Positions 1 to 10,044 of a stretch of 61,935 nt of DNA are shown here, one piece after another. Under the pieces are notes generated by a model. That model had not been told where the DNA came from, made no database searches, and saw nothing but the letters and a program-made list of their open reading frames with translations. The stretch is taken from positions 1 through 61,935 of the forward strand of contig JAFGHI010000001.1 of the NCBI GenBank assembly GCA_016930235.1, read 5' to 3'. Numbering within the stretch: position 1 is the first letter of the stretch; each line of letters begins with the position of its first letter. A program made the translations under genes and the position numbers. Source of the stretch: Candidatus Omnitrophota bacterium (GTDB taxonomy: Bacteria > Omnitrophota > Omnitrophia > Omnitrophales > Aquincolibacteriaceae).

Positions 1-1
1 C

Positions 2-493
2 AGGACTGGTTTGGGCGAGATTCGACTTCCGCCCAGACAACCGGGATCTTCTATCATGCCGGGAAAGATCAATCCCGTGATGCTGGAAGTGACAAGCCAA
101 GTGGCTTTCCAAGTGATAGGTAACGATACGGCTATCAGTTGGGCCGTCAGCGGCGGTCAACTCGAGCTTAACGTGATGAGACCGGTGATTTGTCATAATA
201 TCCTCCAATCGCTGGAAATATTGAGTAATCTTTTGCATGTTTTACGGGTTTTTTGCCTTGAAGGAATTAAGGCAAACCCTGAGCGCTGCAAGGCTTATGC
301 CGAAGACAGCTATGGGATTGCGGCGGCTCTAAATCCGTCGATTGGGTACCAACAAGCGGCAAGTTGCGTGAAAGAATCGGTGAAGACAGGAAAACCGCTT
401 CGGCAAGTTGTCCTTAAGAAGGGATTGCTTACCCCCAAGGAACTGGATCGGCTTCTCTCACCTGAGAATCTGACTCAGCCCAAGAATCATTGA
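2..493 (+). CDS. aspA: Aspartate ammonia-lyase, C-terminal part (5' end outside window)
   Basis: This is the 3' part of a fumarase/aspartase superfamily gene. The open frame runs in from the window edge, so the TTG at position 11 is not taken as the real start. The signature loop GSSIMPGKINPV is present at its beginning; it carries the catalytic serine of the family. The flanking context (RTGLGEIRLPPRQPGSS, then PVMLEVTSQVAFQV) resembles aspartase more than class II fumarase, which usually has a PEN-type sequence before the loop. The enzyme would deaminate aspartate to fumarate in the cytoplasm. A fumarase assignment cannot be fully excluded without the N-terminal half. The gene is followed by a 293-bp gap before the ribosomal operon. 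Confidence 0.8.
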   Translation, partial: RTGLGEIRLPPRQPGSSIMPGKINPVMLEVTSQVAFQVIGNDTAISWAVSGGQLELNVMRPVICHNILQSLEILSNLLHVLRVFCLEGIKANPERCKAYAEDSYGIAAALNPSIGYQQAASCVKESVKTGKPLRQVVLKKGLLTPKELDRLLSPENLTQPKNH

Positions 494-627
494 AAAGACC
501 ATCGGATGACGATTCTTGTATCTTCAGAAGTATTCCAGGAAGGCCCTAGCCCTTTGAAAAGAATAGACTTAGGGCAATTCATAGCTACTTCATCCACCTC
601 GATAAGATAGATTTGGACAAAAAAGAC

Positions 628-655
628 TTGAGAGAGAGAAAGTTTTTGCTATAAT
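628..655 (+). promoter_or_regulatory. Sigma70-type promoter for rpsB-tsf-pyrH-frr
   Basis: TTGAGA (628-633) and a perfect TATAAT (650-655) are separated by 16 bp. The predicted start lies about 125 bp upstream of rpsB, leaving a leader long enough for autoregulation. Confidence 0.7.
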
Positions 656-719
656 AATGCCCCAATTTCAATACTGGATTATATTTAGAAAAAGTAGAGT
701 GGGAAGACCGAGACGATAA

Positions 720-738
720 AGGCGGCCCAAGGCCGCCT
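720..738 (+). promoter_or_regulatory. GC hairpin in rpsB 5' leader
   Basis: GGCGGCC (721-727) pairs perfectly with GGCCGCC (731-737) around a CAA loop; an A-T pair (720/738) extends it. It lies about 50 bp before the rpsB start. S2 autoregulates through its leader in other bacteria; that this hairpin does so here is inference. There is only a short A/T stretch after it, so it is not a convincing terminator. Confidence 0.45.
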
Positions 739-786
739 AATTTATATGGGTCCACGGTCAAATGACAGAAAGGAGCAGGGAGAAAC

Positions 787-1707
787 TTGGCGGAAGTAAC
801 GATTAAACAACTTTTAGAATCAGGTGTCCATTTTGGGCATCAAAGACAGAGGTGGAATCCAAAGATGAAGAAATACATCTTTGGAGAACGTAATGGCATT
901 TATATTATTAATCTTGAGTTGACTCTCCAGTGCCTCAATCAAGCTCTCGATTTCCTGAAAAAAACAGCCAGCGAAGGCAAGGAAATCCTCTTTATTGGTA
1001 CAAAACGTCAAGCGCAAGTACCTGTCAAAGACGCTGCGTCTCAATGTGAAATGCCTTATATTGATCAAAGATGGCTGGGGGGGACGCTGACCAATTTTGA
1101 AACGATTCGGAAATCCGTGTCACGATTGGACTTTATCGACAAGATGGAAAAAGAGGGAAGTTTTCAGTATGTGACCAAGAAAGAAGTCGGGATGCTCAAA
1201 AAAGAGCGCCAAAAACTTTTAAAGAACCTTACGGGGATACGCAACATGAAACGGCTTCCGGCCGCCATTTTTGTGATCGATTCCAACAAGGAAGAAATCG
1301 CGGTTCGTGAAGCGGCAAAACTTGGCATTCCCATCATTGCGATTCTGGACACAAATTGTGACCCGGATTTGGTAACTTATCCGATCCCCGGGAATGATGA
1401 CGCGATTCGTGCGATACGGCTTTTTTGTGACGTGTGTTCCGGTATGATTCAGCAAGGACGAAGTGAATTTAAGCAATTGAAGGCGGCTGAAGAAGCCGAA
1501 ATCGAGGCTGAAAAGGTAGCCGAGGAAGCCAGGAAGGTTGCGGCGGAAGCCAAAGAGGCTGAAGGTGAAAGTGCGGATACTGCCGACGAACCGGATGAGG
1601 TATCCGAATATAATGTTCCCGTCGACGTTGAGGAAGATGTTGATGCCCGTCGTGTTAAAGCGAAACCTAAGAAAATACCGCGCAAGGAAACCAGCCGGGA
1701 GAAATAA
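787..1707 (+). CDS. rpsB: 30S ribosomal protein S2
   Basis: Small-subunit ribosomal protein S2. The N-terminus (LLESGVHFGHQRQRWNPKM) and the internal GTKRQAQ, QRWLGGTLTNF and IVAILDTNCDP-like segments are typical of the family. The TTG start at 787 is preceded by AAGGAGCAGGG at a suitable distance. At 306 residues it is longer than usual (about 230-260). The extra length is a C-terminal tail from about residue 227, first Ala/Glu-rich (EAEKVAEEARKVAAEAKEA) then acidic and finally lysine/arginine-rich. The tail is probably disordered or helical. First gene of the rpsB-tsf-pyrH-frr group. Confidence 0.97.
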   Translation: MAEVTIKQLLESGVHFGHQRQRWNPKMKKYIFGERNGIYIINLELTLQCLNQALDFLKKTASEGKEILFIGTKRQAQVPVKDAASQCEMPYIDQRWLGGTLTNFETIRKSVSRLDFIDKMEKEGSFQYVTKKEVGMLKKERQKLLKNLTGIRNMKRLPAAIFVIDSNKEEIAVREAAKLGIPIIAILDTNCDPDLVTYPIPGNDDAIRAIRLFCDVCSGMIQQGRSEFKQLKAAEEAEIEAEKVAEEARKVAAEAKEAEGESADTADEPDEVSEYNVPVDVEEDVDARRVKAKPKKIPRKETSREK

Positions 1708-1728
1708 ATTCAAAGGAAGTGGGAAAGA

Positions 1729-3157
<1,429 letters not shown>

Positions 3158-3176
3158 AGAAAAATGGAGGCGGATG

Positions 3177-3749
3177 ATGGCAGATCTCGCGGATGTTAGG
3201 AAAATCATTGAAGAAACAAAGAAGAAGATGACAAAATCCATCGAGGTCACAAGGCGTGAGTTTCAAAATATCCGTACGGGAAGGGCCTCCATAGCGCTTG
3301 TCGAAGGTATCCAGGTCGACTATTACAATACCCCGACTCCTTTGAAGGGTATCGGAAGCATTTCAACGCCGGATCCTAAAACCATTGCCATACAACCTTG
3401 GGATCCGAGCATTCTCGGCGAAATCGAACGGGCATTGTTGAAATCGGATTTAGGCTTGACCCCGATGAATGACGGCAAAGTGATTCGGATGCAGATCCCG
3501 CCTTTAACCGAAGAACGGCGTTCAGAGTTAAGCAAGGTTGTCCGTAAAGTTGCCGAGGAAGGCCGTGTTTCGATCCGTAATGCACGGCATGAGGGGATTG
3601 AGCAGGTTAAAAAAATGGAGAAAGCGAAAACCATCCCTGAAGATAATTCACATTCGGCTCAAAAAGAAATTCAAAAGCTGACCGATGGTTTTGTGGAGCA
3701 AGTGGATGAAGCCTTGAAACGTAAAGAGGCTGAAATCAACGAGATCTAG
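3177..3749 (+). CDS. frr: Ribosome recycling factor
   Basis: Releases ribosomes from mRNA after termination together with EF-G. At 190 residues it matches the normal family length of about 185. NIRTGRAS, IAIQPWD, and the C-terminal region beginning PPLTEERR are the conserved blocks. Two adjacent ATGs (3174 and 3177) follow GGAGG; the second gives the better spacing of six bases. The frame is open further upstream, but that part overlaps pyrH and lacks family similarity. Last gene of the rpsB-tsf-pyrH-frr group; uppS-cdsA-dxr-rseP-proS, which often follows, is about 38 kb away. Confidence 0.95.
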   Translation: MADLADVRKIIEETKKKMTKSIEVTRREFQNIRTGRASIALVEGIQVDYYNTPTPLKGIGSISTPDPKTIAIQPWDPSILGEIERALLKSDLGLTPMNDGKVIRMQIPPLTEERRSELSKVVRKVAEEGRVSIRNARHEGIEQVKKMEKAKTIPEDNSHSAQKEIQKLTDGFVEQVDEALKRKEAEINEI

Positions 3750-3837
3750 TTTCTAAGAGCCAATCAGCTTATTTTTCAAAAATCACGGTTTTCCTTCCTG
3801 CCTTTTGTAATAAATTGAGACGGCAGGTATTGTTAGT

Positions 3838-3866
3838 TTGACATAGATAAATTTTGAACGTATTTT
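3838..3866 (+). promoter_or_regulatory. Sigma70-type promoter upstream of tRNA-Lys/tRNA-Met/tilS
   Basis: TTGACA (3838-3843) and TATTTT (3861-3866) are 17 bp apart. The start would be about 120 bp before tRNA-Lys, so a long leader is predicted. Confidence 0.5.
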
Positions 3867-3884
3867 GTTCATTGTCCGATTTTA

Positions 3885-3899
3885 AATTTTATGGGCCCG
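3885..3899 (+). repeat. 15-bp direct repeat of the tRNA-Lys 5' flank and acceptor strand
   Basis: AATTTTATGGGCCCG occurs here and again at 3983-3997, where its last seven bases are the 5' acceptor strand of tRNA-Lys(TTT). It looks like a partial upstream copy of the tRNA start, a smaller version of the tRNA-Leu fragments near 34.8-35.2 kb. Confidence 0.5.
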
Positions 3900-3990
3900 C
3901 CCCTCATGATATTCGGGACGGCGGAAGTTATCGATTTAGCATTTATGGGGATTGACCGGATATTGTCAATTTCCCCATTCAGAATTTTAT

Positions 3991-4064
3991 GGGCCCGTAG
4001 CTCAGTCTGGTAGAGCACCGCCCTTTTAAGGCGGGTGTCGTTGGTTCGAGTCCAACCGGGCTCA
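3991..4064 (+). tRNA. tRNA-Lys (anticodon TTT)
   Basis: Full cloverleaf: acceptor GGGCCCG/CGGGCTC with one G-U pair, D-stem GCTC/GAGC, anticodon stem CCGCC/GGCGG with loop CTTTTAA, T-stem GTTGG/CCAAC. Discriminator A at 4064; the 3' CCA is not encoded. Confidence 0.95.
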
Positions 4065-4122
4065 TATGATTTAATGGGTATTTCTCAATTAGGCTTTTGA
4101 CCGTATTGTTGGTTGACTCCAT

Positions 4123-4195
4123 GGCGGAGTAGCTCAGTTGGTAGAGCAGAGGACTCATAAGCCTCGAGTCGGCGGTTCGATTCCGCCCTCCGCCA
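4123..4195 (+). tRNA. tRNA with CAT anticodon (Met, or Ile2 modified by TilS)
   Basis: Acceptor GGCGGAG/CTCCGCC, D-stem GCTC/GAGC, anticodon stem GAGG(A)/(G)CCTC with loop CTCATAA, T-stem GGCGG/CCGCC, discriminator A; CCA not encoded. The acceptor begins with a G-C pair, so it is not a typical initiator. It resembles elongator Met tRNAs, but a CAT tRNA 60 bp before tilS, whose substrate is tRNA-Ile(CAT), leaves the identity open. Confidence 0.9.
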
Positions 4196-4254
4196 TATTC
4201 CTCAAAGGCAGCGAAAGTCTGGAGAACATCTGGTTTTCAATCATAACGAAAGAT

Positions 4255-5256
4255 ATGCCACTCCTTTCAGAATTTGAAATAACTCTTCAAGAACGGTCCC
4301 TGGTGACTCCCGGCGATAAGATTTTTGTCGCTTGTTCCGGGGGTCCGGATTCCGTCGCTTTGCTTTTTTTGCTTTATTCGATTACTGCCCGGTGGAATCT
4401 GAAATTGGGGGTCCTTCATTTTAATCATGGGATCCGCGGCAAGGAAGCCCAACGGGATGAAGTGTTCGTCAGGAAATTAGCAAAGACGCTTCATTTACCC
4501 GTAACCATTCAAAGGGGAAAAGTTTCTTCCCGGCAAAAAGGGGTCAACTTGTCGCTTGAGGAAAGAGCCCGCGAAGCCCGGTACGATTTCCTGATTCGAG
4601 CGGCAAAAAAAAATAGGGTCACAACAATTGCTTTGGCCCATACTTTGGATGATCAGGCGGAAACCGTTATGATGCGGATCCTTCAGGGGACGGGGCTCAA
4701 GGGATTGCTGGGTGTTCGTGAAATTATGAGACAGGGGGGAATTACCTTTGTCCGGCCTCTCCTTTGTTTCACGAAGACGCAAATTCTTGATTACTTGAAG
4801 TCTCACCAGATTCCTTTTCGGATTGACGAAAGTAATGCGTCCTTGTCTTTTTTGAGAAACCGTATTCGATTAAAGTTAATCCCGCGTCTTATCAAGGAAT
4901 TCAACCCAAGAATTCGGGAGGCCCTTGCCCGTATTCCGGCGATTGTCCAGGAAGAAAATAGAATGCTTGAAGAGTTGGAAAAGGCAGCCTGGAAGCGTTC
5001 CTTCCGGAGAGTCTCTAAGAAAAAACTCTATCTTGACAGGAAGTCATTCTCGAAATTTCCTTCTCCTCTTCAGTTTAGAGTGATCGATAGGGCCCTTAAG
5101 AAAGTACATGCCCGCAGCGGATTAAATTTTGAAGCTTGGCAGAGACTCAGAAAGAATTTGGGCCTTGGGCGCTACCGCTGTTCATTGCCTAGAAATGTTG
5201 ATTTTACCCTAACCCCTTCTCATGTCATTCTTTATCGAAAAGGTTCTAGGTCTTAG
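4255..5256 (+). CDS. tilS: tRNA(Ile)-lysidine synthase
   Basis: ATP-dependent ligase that attaches lysine to the wobble cytidine of tRNA-Ile(CAT), changing its decoding and charging from Met to Ile. The N-type ATP pyrophosphatase P-loop SGGPDS lies at residues 28-33, followed by LHFNHGIRG, LAHTLDDQAETVMMR and the conserved RPLL and RNRIR segments; a shorter C-terminal substrate-binding domain follows. The ATG at 4255 gives 333 residues; upstream in-frame codons overlap the tRNA and are excluded. The Shine-Dalgarno is weak (GAAAG). The neighbouring CAT tRNA may be its substrate or a Met tRNA. Confidence 0.93.
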   Translation: MPLLSEFEITLQERSLVTPGDKIFVACSGGPDSVALLFLLYSITARWNLKLGVLHFNHGIRGKEAQRDEVFVRKLAKTLHLPVTIQRGKVSSRQKGVNLSLEERAREARYDFLIRAAKKNRVTTIALAHTLDDQAETVMMRILQGTGLKGLLGVREIMRQGGITFVRPLLCFTKTQILDYLKSHQIPFRIDESNASLSFLRNRIRLKLIPRLIKEFNPRIREALARIPAIVQEENRMLEELEKAAWKRSFRRVSKKKLYLDRKSFSKFPSPLQFRVIDRALKKVHARSGLNFEAWQRLRKNLGLGRYRCSLPRNVDFTLTPSHVILYRKGSRS

Positions 5257-5315
5257 GGGATCTATGATACAATACCACGCTAATTATTCTTTATCCAAAG
5301 AGGTAACTACGTATC

Positions 5316-7271
5316 ATGAGTGAACTTAAGCGTCCTGCACCCATGCGCAAGCCAAGGACACCGGTGCCGCCTCAAAAAGGGGGGGACCCCGAAAGAAAGA
5401 GGCTCATCGCTCTTTTTATCATTCCTCTCATTTTTTTCATGGTTATTCAAGTTTTGGTGATCCCAAAATTTGACGTTGAGCAGATGTCTTACTCGGAGTT
5501 TTTTCAACTCGTCATCCAAAATCCTCAATCCCAGGAGATCGTTTCTTGTGAGCTTGTGGATGGCGTCATTCGGGGAAAACTGAGTTCCGGTTCGTATTTC
5601 CAAGTTCATGTGCCTCCGAGTGATCCCGAACTTATCCCGCTCCTGAGGCAAAATGTTCCCCAATTCCGCGTGAATCCGCCGGAGACTTTTTGGCGGAATT
5701 TGATTTACTCGGTTTTGCCGGTATTGCTTCTTATTGCTTTCTTCTGGTTTTTTGTTTATCGGGGAGTACAGCAGGGCGGAGGCCGTATTTTTTCCTTTGG
5801 AAAATCCCGGGCCAAGATGATGAGCGATGAAAAAGTCAGGGTGACTTTTAAGGATGTTGCGGGGGTTGAAGAGGCCAAGGAAGAACTCCAGGAAATTATT
5901 GAATTTTTGAAGGATCCTTTGCGTTTTCAGAAATTAGGCGGCCGAATTCCCAAAGGGGTCCTTCTGATGGGGCCTCCGGGGACCGGGAAGACTTTGCTGG
6001 CCAAGGCTGTCGCAGGTGAAGCCAATGTACCCTTTTTTAGCATCAGTGGATCGGATTTCGTGGAGATGTTTGTGGGGGTTGGAGCTGCACGCGTTCGCGA
6101 TCTTTTTGAACAAGGCAAACGCGCAGCCAAAACAACGGGCCGTGGCGCTATTATTTTTATTGATGAAATTGATGCTGTCGGACGCCAGCGTTTTGCCGGG
6201 ATCGGCGGCGGGCATGACGAAAGGGAGCAGACCTTAAATGCCCTTTTAGTGGAGATGGATGGGTTCGATACTCAAGCCGGCGTGATTCTTATCGGTTCTA
6301 CGAATCGTCCGGATGTTCTGGATCCGGCCCTTTTGCGGCCCGGAAGGTTTGACCGTCAAGTTGTCCTTGAGCGGCCGGATATCCGGGGGCGGGAAGAAAT
6401 TCTGAGGGTTCATGTCCGGAATGTAAAATTGGATACGGGTTGTGATCTCAAAAAATTAGCACGGCAGACGCCCGGATTTTCCGGAGCGGATCTAGCTAAT
6501 TTGGTCAATGAAGCCGCGCTTTTAGCGGCCCGATTGGGGAAATCCTCTGTGACCCAGCAGGAATTGGAGGCCTCCATTGAGCGTGTGATGGTCGGGCCCG
6601 AACGCAAGAGCCGCGTTATTTCGAAACGCGAAAAAGAGATTAAAGCTGTTCATGAAGCCGGGCATGCTTTGGTCGCACTTTTCCTTCCCAACATGGATCC
6701 GGTCCATAAAATCTCGATCATCCCGCGCGGTTACGGTATCGGGGGATATACTCTCCAGATGCCGACAGAAGACCGCAATTTGATCACGGAAAAAGAGATT
6801 CATGATCGCATTACCGTCCTTTTGGGCGGCCGGGTGGCCGAGGATATTTTCTTCAATGAGATTACCTCTGGCGCTCAGGATGATTTAGCCAAGGCAACAC
6901 AGTTTGCTCAGATGATGGTTTGTGAACTTGGGATGAGTAAAAGGCTTGGAAATCTTACCTTCGGTAAAAAGGACCGGCAGGTCTTTTTGGGGCGTGATTT
7001 GATGCGCGAAAAAGATTATTCCGAAAGCACTGCGGTCATCATTGATGAAGAGGTCCGCAGGATTGTCGATTCATGTTATGAACGCGCGAAAAGTCTCATC
7101 AATGAGCACCGGGAAAAGCTCAAGAAATTGTCGGCCCGTCTGCTGGAGGTGGAAGTTTTAGAGTCCGATGAGATTCGCGGGCTGGTGGGACTTCCTCCGG
7201 AACCCCCTCATTCTGATGAGGATTCCTCAGGATTGTCTCCATCCAAGGGCGGTGAAGAACCTCCGAAATGA
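5316..7271 (+). CDS. ftsH: ATP-dependent zinc metalloprotease FtsH
   Basis: Membrane-bound AAA+ protease that degrades misfolded membrane proteins and short-lived regulators. Two membrane segments flank a roughly 80-residue periplasmic part (about residues 30-50 and 125-145). The AAA domain has Walker A GPPGTGKT at about 219-226, Walker [12 protein letters not shown] and the SRH region [11 protein letters not shown]. The zinc protease motif HEAGH is at 446-450. The 651-residue length is normal. The N-terminus is proline-rich and the C-terminus ends in a Ser/Gly-rich tail. AAGAGG lies upstream of the start. It overlaps folP by four bases (ATGA). Confidence 0.97.
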   Translation: MSELKRPAPMRKPRTPVPPQKGGDPERKRLIALFIIPLIFFMVIQVLVIPKFDVEQMSYSEFFQLVIQNPQSQEIVSCELVDGVIRGKLSSGSYFQVHVPPSDPELIPLLRQNVPQFRVNPPETFWRNLIYSVLPVLLLIAFFWFFVYRGVQQGGGRIFSFGKSRAKMMSDEKVRVTFKDVAGVEEAKEELQEIIEFLKDPLRFQKLGGRIPKGVLLMGPPGTGKTLLAKAVAGEANVPFFSISGSDFVEMFVGVGAARVRDLFEQGKRAAKTTGRGAIIFIDEIDAVGRQRFAGIGGGHDEREQTLNALLVEMDGFDTQAGVILIGSTNRPDVLDPALLRPGRFDRQVVLERPDIRGREEILRVHVRNVKLDTGCDLKKLARQTPGFSGADLANLVNEAALLAARLGKSSVTQQELEASIERVMVGPERKSRVISKREKEIKAVHEAGHALVALFLPNMDPVHKISIIPRGYGIGGYTLQMPTEDRNLITEKEIHDRITVLLGGRVAEDIFFNEITSGAQDDLAKATQFAQMMVCELGMSKRLGNLTFGKKDRQVFLGRDLMREKDYSESTAVIIDEEVRRIVDSCYERAKSLINEHREKLKKLSARLLEVEVLESDEIRGLVGLPPEPPHSDEDSSGLSPSKGGEEPPK

Positions 7272-8134
7272 TCTGGCAATGCCGAGATTATCATTTGGAT
7301 TGCTCACGCACGCTTTTAATGGGCGTACTTAATTTAACTCCTGATTCTTTCTCAGATGGCGGCCGGTTTGTCGATCCCTCGAAAGCGATTAATCAAGCTT
7401 TTCAAATGGTCCAGGAAGGCGCGGATATTCTTGATCTTGGAGGAGAATCCACTCGTCCGGGCGCACAGGCGGTTTCGGTTGAAGAAGAGTTAAGAAGGAT
7501 TATTCCCGTCTTGGATCCGTTAAAGGGGAAGATCCCGATCCCTATTTCCGTGGATACGACAAAACCTGAAGTTGCGGATATTTGTCTTCAAAAAGGGGCT
7601 GATATCATTAATGATGTCAGCGGTCTTAAGGATTCTGGCGGTCCCATGGCTGCATTGATCAAGGCCTATGGGGCTGGGATTGTTTTGATGCATCGGCGGG
7701 GAAATCCTCTGACGATGCAAACGTTGACGCAATATGAGGATGTTGTTTCCGAGGTGCTTCGGGAACTCAAGGAGAGTTGTCAGATAGCTGAGCGGGCTGG
7801 GATTGATCCGTCTCAGATCGCTATTGATCCGGGTTTGGGTTTTGCCAAGACAGCCGAGCAGAATTGTGAAATGATCCGTAATCTTGAAAGGTTTCAGGTT
7901 TTAAATCGGCCCATACTGTTGGGGCCGTCACGGAAATCGTTTATAGGGAAAATCATCGGCCGCGAAGCGAACGAACGCGAAATGGGAACTGCAGCGGTGT
8001 GTGCGGTGGCGGTAACGAAAAGGGTAAATATCTTGAGGGTTCATGAGATTGGCCGGATGCGTGATGTCGTGCTGATGGCCGAAGCGATACGAGGGGGAGA
8101 TTATGTCAGGGCATTCAAAATGGGCAAGTATTAA
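7268..8134 (+). CDS. folP: Dihydropteroate synthase
   Basis: Condenses p-aminobenzoate with dihydropterin pyrophosphate in folate synthesis, in the cytoplasm. Both family signatures are present: [16 protein letters not shown] near residue 18-33 and [13 protein letters not shown] near 57-69. Other conserved parts are [26 protein letters not shown] and GPSRKSFIG. Length 288 residues is usual. Its ATG overlaps the ftsH stop and its 3' end overlaps yebC by 32 bp, so the three genes are almost certainly one transcript. The ftsH-folP order is common in bacteria. Confidence 0.96.
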   Translation: MIWQCRDYHLDCSRTLLMGVLNLTPDSFSDGGRFVDPSKAINQAFQMVQEGADILDLGGESTRPGAQAVSVEEELRRIIPVLDPLKGKIPIPISVDTTKPEVADICLQKGADIINDVSGLKDSGGPMAALIKAYGAGIVLMHRRGNPLTMQTLTQYEDVVSEVLRELKESCQIAERAGIDPSQIAIDPGLGFAKTAEQNCEMIRNLERFQVLNRPILLGPSRKSFIGKIIGREANEREMGTAAVCAVAVTKRVNILRVHEIGRMRDVVLMAEAIRGGDYVRAFKMGKY

Positions 8135-8849
8135 GCATAAAAAGGCGGCCGCGGATTCCAAACGCGGCAAATTGTTTACAAAAGTAATTCGTGAAATTAC
8201 GGCAGCGGCGCGTGCAGGCGGCGGGGATACGGATGCCAACCCACGTTTAAGGACAGCGATTCAGACGGCAAAAGATGCCAATATGCCGGCAGATAATATT
8301 GACCGGGCGATCAAACGGGGGACAGGAGAAATCGAAGGGGTGACCTTTGAGGAAATGACCTACGAAGGTTACGGCCCTCAAGGCGTTGCTATCTTGGCGC
8401 AATGTCTTACCGATAATAAAAACAGAACGGCCTCTGAGGTGCGTTCCATTTTCGGAAAAGGCGGCGGCTCGATGGCGGGAGCGGGATCGGTCGCGTGGAT
8501 TTTTGAAAAAAAAGGTTTTATTGTGATCGAGGATTCCAAAGCCACCGAGGAAAAACTCATGGATGTGGCTGTTTCTGCGGGCGCTGAGGATCTTCAGCAT
8601 GAAGGTAAGAAATTTGAGGTCACCACTCCGGTTCAAGAGTTTGAGACTGTGCGGGCAGCCTTGCAGGCAGCGAATATAGCGGTTGAGTCCGCGCAATTGA
8701 CCATGATCCCCAAGAATCTGGTGTCGGTTTCAGTTGAAAACGCACGATCGGTTTTGAAACTCATCGAGGCTTTGGAAGAACACGATGATGTTCAGAATGT
8801 CTACGCGAATTGTGATATTCCCGATGAGGTGATGAAGGAGATGGAATAA
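8103..8849 (+). CDS. yebC: YebC/PmpR family transcriptional or translational regulator
   Basis: Conserved cytoplasmic protein of the YebC/TACO1 family. [27 protein letters not shown] is the invariant start; GTGEIEGV, YEGYGPQG, KNRTASEVR and FGKGGGSM follow. The 248-residue length is normal. The ATG at 8103 is preceded by GGGGGAG, and it overlaps folP by 32 bp. It precedes ruvC with no gap, the usual yebC-ruvC-ruvA-ruvB order. Members have been described as DNA-binding regulators and as factors easing ribosome stalling; the sequence does not tell which applies here. Confidence 0.95.
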   Translation: MSGHSKWASIKHKKAAADSKRGKLFTKVIREITAAARAGGGDTDANPRLRTAIQTAKDANMPADNIDRAIKRGTGEIEGVTFEEMTYEGYGPQGVAILAQCLTDNKNRTASEVRSIFGKGGGSMAGAGSVAWIFEKKGFIVIEDSKATEEKLMDVAVSAGAEDLQHEGKKFEVTTPVQEFETVRAALQAANIAVESAQLTMIPKNLVSVSVENARSVLKLIEALEEHDDVQNVYANCDIPDEVMKEME

Positions 8850-9404
8850 ATGATCATTCTCGGTGTTGATCCTGGGACGAGAAGAACGGGCGTTGGTCTT
8901 ATTGAATCCCAGGGGAACCGGCACCGGTATATTCACGCCGAAACCATTACGATTCCGACATCCCTTCCTTTAGCCGATAAGCTTTCCAAGATCTATCAAA
9001 AGTTATCACAAGCCATCACTCAATATCGCCCTGATATATTAGCCCTCGAAGATATCTTCTATGGAAAGGATATCCGCGCAATGGTGCGAATCGGTGAAGC
9101 ACGTGCCTGTGCGATGTTAGCGGCTTCCGAACATAATATAAACGTGGTAGAATATGCACCGCTTCTTGTGAAGCAATCCGTCACAGGAAACGGCCGTGCC
9201 TCCAAAATACAGACTCAGCGTATGGTGAAGACTTTGCTTAGCATGAAAACGGAAGTTGAGACGGATGCGGCGGATGCCTTGGCCGTTGCACTTTGTCATC
9301 ATCATCAGTGGACCCGTATGATTCCGGAGACCCGCCAAAGAATTGGCAAAAAGCGGACCTTTGAAGACCTCATCATGAAAGGTTCAAGATGTATTGTTAC
9401 CTGA
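8850..9404 (+). CDS. ruvC: Holliday junction endodeoxyribonuclease RuvC
   Basis: Resolves Holliday junctions by symmetric cleavage together with RuvAB. ILGVDPGTRRTGVG holds the first catalytic aspartate (residue 7); LALEDIFYGKD holds the glutamate; the C-terminal DAADALAVALCHHH supplies the last acidic residues. The ATG directly follows the yebC stop and the 3' end overlaps ruvA by 16 bp. The 184-residue length is slightly above the usual 160-175. Confidence 0.95.
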   Translation: MIILGVDPGTRRTGVGLIESQGNRHRYIHAETITIPTSLPLADKLSKIYQKLSQAITQYRPDILALEDIFYGKDIRAMVRIGEARACAMLAASEHNINVVEYAPLLVKQSVTGNGRASKIQTQRMVKTLLSMKTEVETDAADALAVALCHHHQWTRMIPETRQRIGKKRTFEDLIMKGSRCIVT

Positions 9405-9985
9405 CGGGAAAATTAATCGAAAAGACACCGATTCGGGTTGTGCTGGAAACGGGTGGAATCGGTTATCAACTGTTGGTCCCCGTTTCAACATCCGGTGTGT
9501 TGCCCGCCTTAGGAGAAAACATCCGTCTCTTGACGGAGTTTGTTGTCCGTGAAGACTCCCAAACACTTTTCGGTTTTGCGACAGAGGAGGAGCGGCAGAT
9601 GTTCCGCTTGCTTCTTTCTGTTTCGGGGATAGGCCCCAAACTTGCGATCACCGTTTTATCCGGAAAACTCATAGCGGACCTTAAGCGTTCCATCGTCAAC
9701 GGAGATTTAGTCTCGCTGACGGGGATCCCCGGTATCGGTAAGAAGACGGCCGAGAGGATTATTGTCGAATTACGTGAGAAAGTTGTTTTGGATGAAAGGC
9801 AAAAACAAACTTTTGTTTCGCAAGGGATGGACGAATCTTTAATTGAAGATTCCGTGAGGGCCCTGATCGAACTGGGCTATCGAAAACAGAACGCGAAGGA
9901 GGCGGTGGGGAAGGTTCTCCGGCAGTCTCAGGATAAATCATTAACAGCCTCAGAAATTATACGAGCTTCATTGAAATATGTTTAG
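9389..9985 (+). CDS. ruvA: Holliday junction DNA helicase subunit RuvA
   Basis: Tetrameric junction-binding subunit that loads the RuvB motor. The N-terminal OB-fold (YLTGKLIEKTPIRVVLETGGIGYQL) is followed by two helix-hairpin-helix motifs (LLSVSGIGPKLAITVL and LTGIPGIGKKTAERIIVEL) and a C-terminal RuvB-contacting domain (ALIELGYRKQNAKEAV). Length 198 residues is normal. It overlaps ruvC and is separated from ruvB by a PilZ gene, which is an insertion in the usual ruvA-ruvB pair. Confidence 0.96.
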   Translation: MYCYLTGKLIEKTPIRVVLETGGIGYQLLVPVSTSGVLPALGENIRLLTEFVVREDSQTLFGFATEEERQMFRLLLSVSGIGPKLAITVLSGKLIADLKRSIVNGDLVSLTGIPGIGKKTAERIIVELREKVVLDERQKQTFVSQGMDESLIEDSVRALIELGYRKQNAKEAVGKVLRQSQDKSLTASEIIRASLKYV

Positions 9986-10044
9986 GGTGTTCCGAGTCGC
10001 AAGCAACACATTAAACCTGCGGGATCAACAGGGGGAGGCCAGAC

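Larger units (their letters stand above)
494..786. other. Intergenic region and rpsB leader
   Basis: This 293-bp gap separates the aspartase gene from rpsB. Its first half shows no recognisable element. Its second half holds a good sigma70 promoter (628-655) and a GC hairpin (720-738) in the presumed rpsB leader. Confidence 0.6.

Noticed and set aside
1219-1713. 164-codon minus-strand frame over rpsB
   Set aside because: Shadow of the rpsB gene, whose protein is fully conserved in the other strand.
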